In this document: one piece after another, positions 56,790-64,000 of the stretch | Numbering within the stretch: position 1 is the first letter of the stretch | Layout of the letters: the number at the start of each line of letters is the position of its first letter | Assembly: GCA_015680685.1 (NCBI GenBank) | Contig: MNCI01013753.1 | Span: 200,923-264,922 of the forward strand | Source: Gnetum montanum | Taxonomy: Eukaryota; Streptophyta; Gnetopsida; Gnetales; Gnetaceae | Direction: 5' to 3' | Length of the DNA stretch: 64,000 nt | The notes under the pieces: model-generated | What the model was told of the DNA's origin: nothing | Database searches by the model: none | Seen by the model: only the letters and a program-made list of their open reading frames with translations | Position numbers and translations under genes: made by a program

Positions 56790-57968
56790 TTGTGCTTTCC
56801 TTGCCATATGCCATTTTGCCCCTAGAGATGCTACCTTATATTATTCTATAAAGTTATATTGTGATCATCCTTTTTAGTTCTTAGGCAATGATATTAAAGA
56901 ATCCTTAACAAAAGGCTCCATATTTATTTTTGGAGATTTTCATGCAAGGACAAGTTTATAACAAACAAATATCTTTTAGTAGTAACATAATGTTGGTAGT
57001 TTAGATATTATTGAAGATCATAGTTAGACATGGTATTCTACAGATGGCACTATTAATAAGATGGATCAACAATTATTAAAATAAACAAAAGTTTCTAATA
57101 TTCTACTTTGAAATGGCCTTGCCAGATTTCCTTAATCTTCATCATTTACCTTCATAGGAACTCAAGGTAACTCTTGCATTGATTTTCTTTAATGTTATTA
57201 TGAATATATTGATTTTATTAAGGACTTGAAACTTGGAGAAGATTTAGTGGAGTCTTGCCATCAGCATGTAGAGTTTTTATTGCCAATTCAAATTATTTCT
57301 TAAATAATAAAAAAATAAGAACATAAAATAAATTTTAAAATAGACTCACCCTAGAAGTCAAGTTAAAATATATGAATGCAAAACATAACAAATGTACTTT
57401 TGAAAAAGAGCATAATGAGCTTGAACAAATTTTTCTTATGATAGCTAAGCAAGTTGTGTAATTTCAATTACAAGGTGCTTATAAGACTTGGCTTGATCAG
57501 GATTGCATGCAAGCTAGAAAAATATTAAGAATGAAAATAAAAGTCATAAACAAAGTTTAGTTCAGACACACAAATGCTTGATTAAAACTTAGAGAAGAAA
57601 ATTGATTAAGGAGCAATAGGAATATTTTTCTTACACCATTGAAAAGAAACCTAAACAATTTTGACAATGTTTTTATTGTAAAACCTCTACATCATTTAAT
57701 TTTTCTTTTCAATATATTTTCTCATTTTATAATAAATTATTTATAGGAGAAGATGATAATTCTACTATTAACTTATAGCAAGCACCTCTTCGATTTACTC
57801 TTAAGGACGTCATAGAGGATATTAAAAAGCTATCATTTGGTAAAGCTACAAACTTATATGTTTTATATACAAAATTATTAACATGGGTAGGATGTGCTAT
57901 TTGTAGAGAAATTTGACACCAATTAAATGCAAAAATGAAGCAAAAATTAGATAAACATTGGAAAACTA
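56790..57968 (+). repeat. LINE internal tandem duplication, copy 2
   Basis: Starts again with TTGTGCTTTCC and ends GAAAACTA. The two copies differ by scattered substitutions and small indels. Only this copy is followed by the remaining RT. Confidence 0.9.
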
Positions 57969-58720
57969 GTAAAGTTGTCTATAAAAAGAGGATAGAAATA
58001 ATTAAAAAAATTATTGAATGATTGTTTTGAATAATATTTTTTCTAAGTAGTTGGACACTCTACTAGAAAAGAGAATCAATTCTTCAACTAAAGGTAACTA
58101 GGTCAAGGCAAGGTATCAAATAGGTTTTAGACAAAATCACACTTCTATTGATCACTTATTTAATCTTAGGTATTGTATGAACATTGCAAAATTCCTAATA
58201 ATTTATTTATTTATTTATTTCATTAATTTTGCAAAAGCATATGATTCAATGATTTAAACAAAACTATGGTTGCAGTTGCCTAAAATTGGCCTCCCTTCAG
58301 ATTTGATTGTAACAACATAAAGATTGTATGAGAAAGTGATTATTAAAATTACAAAGAAAAATTTAGAGATAAATTTTAATTCTAGAGTAAAATTAGAATT
58401 AAGAAATGTTTTCCACTTTCTCCAAATTTCTTTCGTATCTTTCTTGATGAAATGCAGAAATCATTTTGCAATGGACAAGATAGTCATGTTGTCAAAATTG
58501 GATTCAAAGCAATGAATCTTCTATTATATGTAGATGATTATTCCTTGATCTCCACTATTGCAAAAGGTATGCAAAATATGTTGCAAATTTTAGAAAATTA
58601 TTATCATTTATCTAGTCTTCAAGTGAATGTAGATAAAACTAAATTGATTATTTGGGGTACAAGAAATACCTATTATAACTTTCATTTTAGAGGTATCAAT
58701 ATGTAAACACTATATCCTTT
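57780..58720 (+). pseudogene. LINE reverse transcriptase remnant
   Basis: EDIKKLSFGKATNLY (57820), QARYQIGFRQNHTSIDHLF (58110), FINFAKAYDSM (58220-58250) and the catalytic LLLYVDDYSLIS (58520) with the expected YxDD. ENYYHLSSLQVNVDKTKLIIW (58600-58650) is the C-terminal RT motif. Frames change several times. Confidence 0.85.
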
Positions 58721-59560
58721 TAAATATTTGGGCCTCATTTATATGACCAATTATATGTACAGAAAGTGTATTAGAAAAAAGAGTAGGAGGTTTTAAGGCT
58801 CTTTATGATTTCAAAAACAAGTGTAAAGATTTAGGACTCTAGGCTTGTGAGGTTAGAAGATAAATTTTACAAACTATCATTTATCCTACTCTATTGTATG
58901 GATACATTGTTTGGGAACCTAAACCCAATATTAAATTTTATAAAGATATTCTTCTTAATGAGTTAAAGGTGAAGATACAAACATCTTACTCAATGCTATT
59001 ATTTGAATGTGATTTATTACCTTTAGAAGTAGAAGCCTTATGTCATTTCATTAGATAGACTCATAACTTGCATATATTGAGGTAAGAAAAATTCTCTAAA
59101 GTAGTTCTTGAGGATTTTTGAGACCATGGTTAGTAATTTTATATGATGCATTGGTTGGAAAAAAATGGAATATCTCTTATGAGAATGTGTAACAAACACT
59201 AAGCATATTTGAAAACTAGTCAAGGAGAAGGTTTTAACACATATGCAAGCTAATGTAGAAGGCAAGAGATAATTTTATTTACTTCATATTAGATCTAATA
59301 AACTAGATGTAGAAGCTCACCATCTCTCAATTGTTATTCTAATCAAGTATCAGAATGCTACCAGCAAGCTTCAGTTAAGTTTTCATCATCTTAGAATTGA
59401 AAGTGGAAGATGGATTCAACTCCCTTAGAAGAGTACATTTATAGGTTATGTTGGTCAAGAGCCCTTGAAGATGAGCTACATGTGTTTCTTTCTTGTGCCA
59501 TGACGATCCATTTAGGACTACATCATAATGTTATAGTAAAAAATTTGTCTAATTTGTTTT
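58721..59560 (+). pseudogene. LINE C-terminal region with zinc-binding-like motif
   Basis: YPTLLYGYIVWEPKPN (58890s), LLFECDLLPLEVEALCHF (59000s) and RLCWSRALEDELHVFLSCAM (59440-59505). The last has the spacing C..C-like, EDE.H.FL.C of the zf-RVT region; the first Cys pair is reduced to one. Confidence 0.65.
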
Positions 59561-59600
59561 TGATGCCCCATTGGTTCTTTCTCAATTTATAGAGTCTATC

Positions 59601-62600
59601 TTTATTATTCATGAAAATATAATATTTCTCCAATAGATCCTCTGGGTCTTAAAATATAATAAAGCGTCATTTAATTTCATTTCATATAATGGTAATTAAT
59701 ATTACTTGGATATTAAAGATAAAATAATGCATTTACAATAATGAAGTATTTTGTTGTAATTTTATTAAGTCTAGAGTCAAAGAAAAACATTCTTTAGCCT
59801 AATTCATACATTATTGATGTCTTTAATATTATCATCTTTATTTATAGACATCAAAGTAAATGTATTTAAAATTTCAAATATTCCATAAATAAATAGTAAA
59901 TTAGATGTAATGTAAAATTTGAAAATTTTAAAAAGTGCCCATGTGATCCTCCATGATTGTTATTGAAAATTTATAGTCCAAAGTTTACATATAGACAATG
60001 AAGCATCATCCTACTGCATAATAATAAATCCATACGATTAGGGTCCTACCAATTTTTACCAATGGGATTTATAATACAAAGCACAATGTAAGATGATTGT
60101 AAGCTTCAAAGACGATGTTGAGTGGATTGCCAAGAACACTTATGTATATCATTGCGTTCAATAAATATAAAAGAGATTATAATACATATGATACAAGGAA
60201 AAAATCATGTTTCCATGGTAGAAAATAGATAAAGTATTTATAATTTTATATTTTATGATTTTTATGGATTTTATAAATATTAAAATAAAACAATAATATA
60301 CACATATGCATCACAATCCCTTGTAGGAATAAGCATAATGCTTACAATCACTGACATGTGTCATGATCCCTTATGAGAAAGGTATAACACCACATACAGA
60401 AAGCAATAAATGGCTCTTAGTCACAATCTTAAGGTCCCAATACCATATTGTGTAGTTATGACCTCCTTGGATAAGGATGAATTGTCACAACATGATAAAA
60501 TGAAAATTACATAAATATTTTTAATGTTTTGATGTTTAAGACATTTATGGTAGAATAAGGAAAAACCATTATCTTTATTTACCATGCAAACACTGAACTC
60601 TACATCAACCAAACGGTTTAAGGGTACATAAGTAAGATAGCACTCTAATAGAGTCTAGCCACACTTATAAAAGCAACAAATCAAAATATATACACAAATA
60701 AGGAAAATAATTACCTTACCTAAGAAAGGAACAAATCTCCATACAAACCAAAAATCAAAAGCCAAAATGAAATGTCTAAAGTATGCTAAGATATGTGTGA
60801 GAGCTCATGCCATGTATTTAGAGTTTATGCAATATAATGGTGGACATTTGTCAAAACCCATGTATCAAAGAAGGTATATCAACAAAGATAAAGCCAATCT
60901 AATCACATTTTTTTCACTTGGACCTAAACTTCAATCAATAACTGGTGCCTTGACGTAGGGATGTTGATGTAGGAGGGTGTGTTAACGTAGGGGAGTTAGC
61001 ACATCATTTTTCCCTTTTTCAAGATTCTAAGTGTTGGTCCTAGATGCAACAAATAATTCAAGGGAACATGTCAAAAGAACCTCAAGATGCCCAAATGGGA
61101 TTAGAAATGTCCTAAGGAGCTTGAGACATGTAAAAAACCTAAAAGTATGATATGAAAGGCAAGGAGCATACTTGGGAGATACACACCATAATTGAACACA
61201 ATAGGACTATAAACACAACAAACATGAAACACTTACCAAGTACATGACTTATAATAATCAACTTACAAACTACCCCTAGATACCTCACCATTCCCCCATG
61301 ACTGAGTAAAGCTAGTCCTATAGCTTTAATACCCAAGACATAAAAATAGGGCCTATAACATGAGAACATTAATGTAGAGGAATTACAAATGTATAATATA
61401 AACCATGACTATGTTACAATATAAACCATCTCACTAAGGACTAGGGAGTATGGCTGAAGATAAAATTTCACTAACATGCCTACATGGAGCCAGAAGAAGC
61501 TAGAAGTATAGGGTATGGACATTTGAAATCTTTGTAGCTACACCTCAAAGTCCATAACCCTAGCCTTGTCTATGGATCTCTATCATACATCATTTGTGCC
61601 TACACCTTCTTCCAAGTCATCCTTTTTAAAATTATCTCTTGCTATATCCTCTAACACTTGTTCAGGAGATCTTGCTAGGCACATGCTCAACTTGAAGATC
61701 TCTCTCTTGAGGGAGGTCTTTTATGTACAAGTGTTGAATATACTAATTGATGTTTTTATTCCTCTTATTCCAAGACCAATGGTTCTCTTACAAGACCATA
61801 GATCAAGGACTAAGATATATCAATCTTATCCCAAGTAGGTCTATAGAATCCTGAGTACAATCACGTAAGCATGATGAGTTGTACAAATGCTAAAAATCAA
61901 GTGATATCTCTAAGGATTTATACTACCATCACAAAAAATACCATAGAAACAATGATAAGTATATCCCTCATGGCCATGAGAGAATCAAGACATGCATGGG
62001 TAAGTAAAAAATAATATGGAAATAATTTAAATAACTACCAAAATTACAAAGTACATACACAAATCAGTGCCTCTTACCTACAACTAAGTTACAAGATAAC
62101 TAGTTTGAACCACATGAAAATTGCCAATGGAAAGAATACGAAGAGTAAATGCTCAAGAAAATTTCAAGAATCTAACCAAGAATTGAATCAAATAAGCCAC
62201 AAAAGTAGCTAGAAGACTAAAACATTAATATCTTATCTTGGATGACATCCAAACTCATGGAATTTTAATCACAATGTTAAATCTACTAATTCCCATGATC
62301 CAAGAACTAGGACATAGGGGTTAGAGAAATGGATGATAAATAGGATGCCCCAAGGACAAAAAAATAGGCATAAGTGAGGTGAGCTAAGAATAGTTTTTCA
62401 AGATCAAACCTTAAAGCTTGTAGAGTTGACACAAAGATAAGTGTAAGATTAATCATATTTTTTATGTCATGCAACCACCATCATCACTGGAAGATAAGCT
62501 TGAGCTCACTTGCTCATAATGTTAAGTCACCAAGGATTCACAAGTAGATACTTTCCATAGTAGGCACCTATTATTCTTGCCCTTGTAAAATCCATTAATA

Positions 62601-62717
62601 GTACACTCATGGATTTCCAATAGTTAGTAAGACAACAACATCAAATGTAATTCTATCTTCTTGAATGGTCAAATCTCATCCTCCACTTTGTCTAATCAAC
62701 TTTCTACCATACATAAT
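59601..62717. other. No confident feature
   Basis: AT-rich sequence with short open frames only (e.g. 61566-61838). A polypurine-like edge resembling the Athila 3' LTR border is seen near 61288-61305, but without a supporting LTR. Confidence 0.5.
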
Positions 62718-63611
62718 TGATGAGCGGTGAGGTACCCTTATGCCCAACCATACGAATCACAAGCATTCACATGTAACTCGGTCGAATTCTGTAGACTAGA
62801 AGCACTTGCATACACCAAACGCTAGCCAACAAAACCTTGTGTTAGAATGGTCATTGTCTTCCCAACCCCACTTGTGGTGTTTTAATGTGATGGTGAGATT
62901 GAGGCAAATGATTTTTATGGCTTTTCTATTTATCTTCTAGAGTCATTCTTAAAAGAAAATGTAAGAAATGGAATATTGTGTAATCTATAATTGTCCTATT
63001 TTATCTCTTAACTTTCCCTAGCATAAGCATCCAGTCCCATCTTCCATGCATGTCTTGACCATCCCCTAACCACTACTGGGTTACCAAACATTAAGCATCA
63101 CTAGGTTGCCAAGTGTTGGGTTTACGTTTGAGACAGTTGTACTTATGGTTTTGCAAGATATAAAAGAGCGATGACTATTAAAGTGAAAACAATTAAAACT
63201 TAAGGAATTATTAAAGCATAGAAATATTAAACTATTAAATGCTTAAATAACTAAATCCAATTGCTGTAAGGAATGCTTAAAAATCTTGTCTTTATTGCCG
63301 GTCATGCCAATGGGCTTAGGTACATCAGCGCTCGAATAAAGAGCTGGACACCTTTCTCAAACTTGCTGCAGGCACTTGGAAAATATTCCAACTCTTGCGG
63401 GGACAAACTATAAGAGCTTCGCTACAACTACCCAAGAAGATGCTTAAGTGTGGCGGAAGCACACTTATTTATAGCTAGAATAGACGCTACGTAGACAAGG
63501 CCACATAGATGCATGGACAGATGCGTCGACGGGGCCGCATCAACGTGACCATGTATACAAAGCCCCATATACGTGACCCAGTTGATGCATCGACTGATGA
63601 GCACTTCATCA
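62718..63611 (-). repeat. 3' LTR of a second Athila copy at the right edge
   Basis: 894 bases, minus strand from TGATGAAGTGC (63611) to CGCTCATCA (62718). TATA box TATAAATA at 63466-63473. It ends with the same GGGTACCTCACCGCTCATCA-type sequence as element F. The body of the element lies beyond the window. Confidence 0.85.
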
Positions 63612-63626
63612 TACCTCCACGACTGA
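63612..63626 (-). other. Polypurine tract of the right-edge Athila copy
   Basis: The minus strand reads TCAGTCGTGGAGGTA immediately before the LTR start. Confidence 0.7.
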
Positions 63627-63855
63627 GTGAAAAGTCATCCTCGAGTTTCATTACAATTTGGAAGGTATGAAGTTCTTAGTACAACACACATGACGCAACA
63701 CATCTACAAAGACACTAAATTTACTGACACACCAAGTGCTCGAGTGTACAGAGAAAAATGAATTACAAAATGGTGGTGTTCAAAGAAAAAATTGAACACC
63801 TTGATGATCCTGAATTCTCTGCTATGCGGAAGGTGCCAAAAATTGCTTGAGAAGA

Positions 63856-64000
63856 TCACACCGTCCCTGGTGGTGGTGGTTTTGACAGACCTGCACCAGC
63901 CTTTGGTGCATGTGGCAGTTGTGGCATGGATGATGGTTGTCCCACAGCAACTGCAACTTCCGGAGGCAACTGAAAACCCTCTAAGAGAGCCCTCATTTTC
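63856..64000 (-). CDS. C-terminus of the Athila 3' ORF, partial
   Basis: The minus strand stays open from the window edge to TGA at 63856-63858. It reads KMRALLEGFQLPPEVAVAVG, then SSMPQLPHAPKAGAG and PPPPGTV. The homologous end of Athila-1 (about 730-900) has the same register with stops. Pro-rich and probably disordered. The function is not known. Confidence 0.65.
   Translation of the reverse strand, partial: KMRALLEGFQLPPEVAVAVGQPSSMPQLPHAPKAGAGLSKPPPPGTV

Larger units (their letters stand above)
54400..59600 (+). mobile_element. LINE remnant (non-LTR retrotransposon)
   Basis: Endonuclease, RT and C-terminal Cys/His-type parts occur in order on the plus strand, with no LTRs and heavy decay. 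The 5' limit is guessed. An internal 1.17 kb tandem duplication lengthens it. The C-terminal LYGYIVWE motif followed by ELKVKIQT and PLEVEALCHFI is of the LLYGxxxW type common in non-L1 LINE clades. Confidence 0.75.

Overview
This is an AT-rich window from a large, repeat-dominated plant nuclear genome. All coding material I recognise belongs to plant retroelement lineages (Ty3/gypsy Athila, Ty3/gypsy Tat, a chromovirus-like remnant and one LINE). I see no intact host gene, tRNA, rRNA or prokaryotic feature. The very large, old, nested elements would fit a gymnosperm, but that is inference. There is a 664-base N gap (19379-20042) and a single N near 14387.

Layout. (1) Athila-1 is a minus-strand Athila-type element. 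Its 3' LTR and body occupy 1-11691 and its primer-binding site and 5' LTR lie at 41461-42445; the two parts are separated by nested insertions. It carries decayed gag, protease, RT, RNase H, integrase and a 3' ORF. (2) Tat-D (11692-23078, plus strand) begins in the Athila-1 gag leader. Its LTRs exceed 2.5 kb and contain a captured HSP70 gene fragment. Its domain order is gag-PR-aRH-RT-RH-IN, and an extra ORF with its own TATA box precedes the 3' LTR. (3) Tat-E (23109-41460, minus strand) abuts the truncated 3' LTR of Tat-D. Its order is gag-PR-[5 kb insert]-RT-RH-aRH-IN, as usual for Tat. The insert carries a multi-exon gene on the opposite strand (30048-34194). (4) Element F (42510-49604, plus strand) is an Athila relative with two LTRs, gag and protease but no RT or integrase. 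(5) A chromovirus-like pol remnant lies at 49605-52440 (plus). (6) A LINE remnant with a 1.17 kb internal tandem duplication lies at about 54400-59600 (plus). (7) A further minus-strand Athila element enters at the right edge: LTR 62718-63611, then the end of its 3' ORF.

History inferred from nesting. Athila-1 was interrupted by Tat-D, and Tat-E is lodged at the end of Tat-D. Removing 11692-41460 rejoins an Athila element of about 12.7 kb. F is an independent insertion with a near-perfect 5-base target-site duplication. Every element is broken by stop codons or frameshifts.

Most worth a second look: the antisense, intron-bearing gene inside Tat-E, flanked on both sides by repeats like those of the element's 3' end; the HSP70 fragment copied in both LTRs of Tat-D; the different position of the archaeal-type RNase H in the two Tat elements; and the TATA-driven extra ORF of Tat-D.
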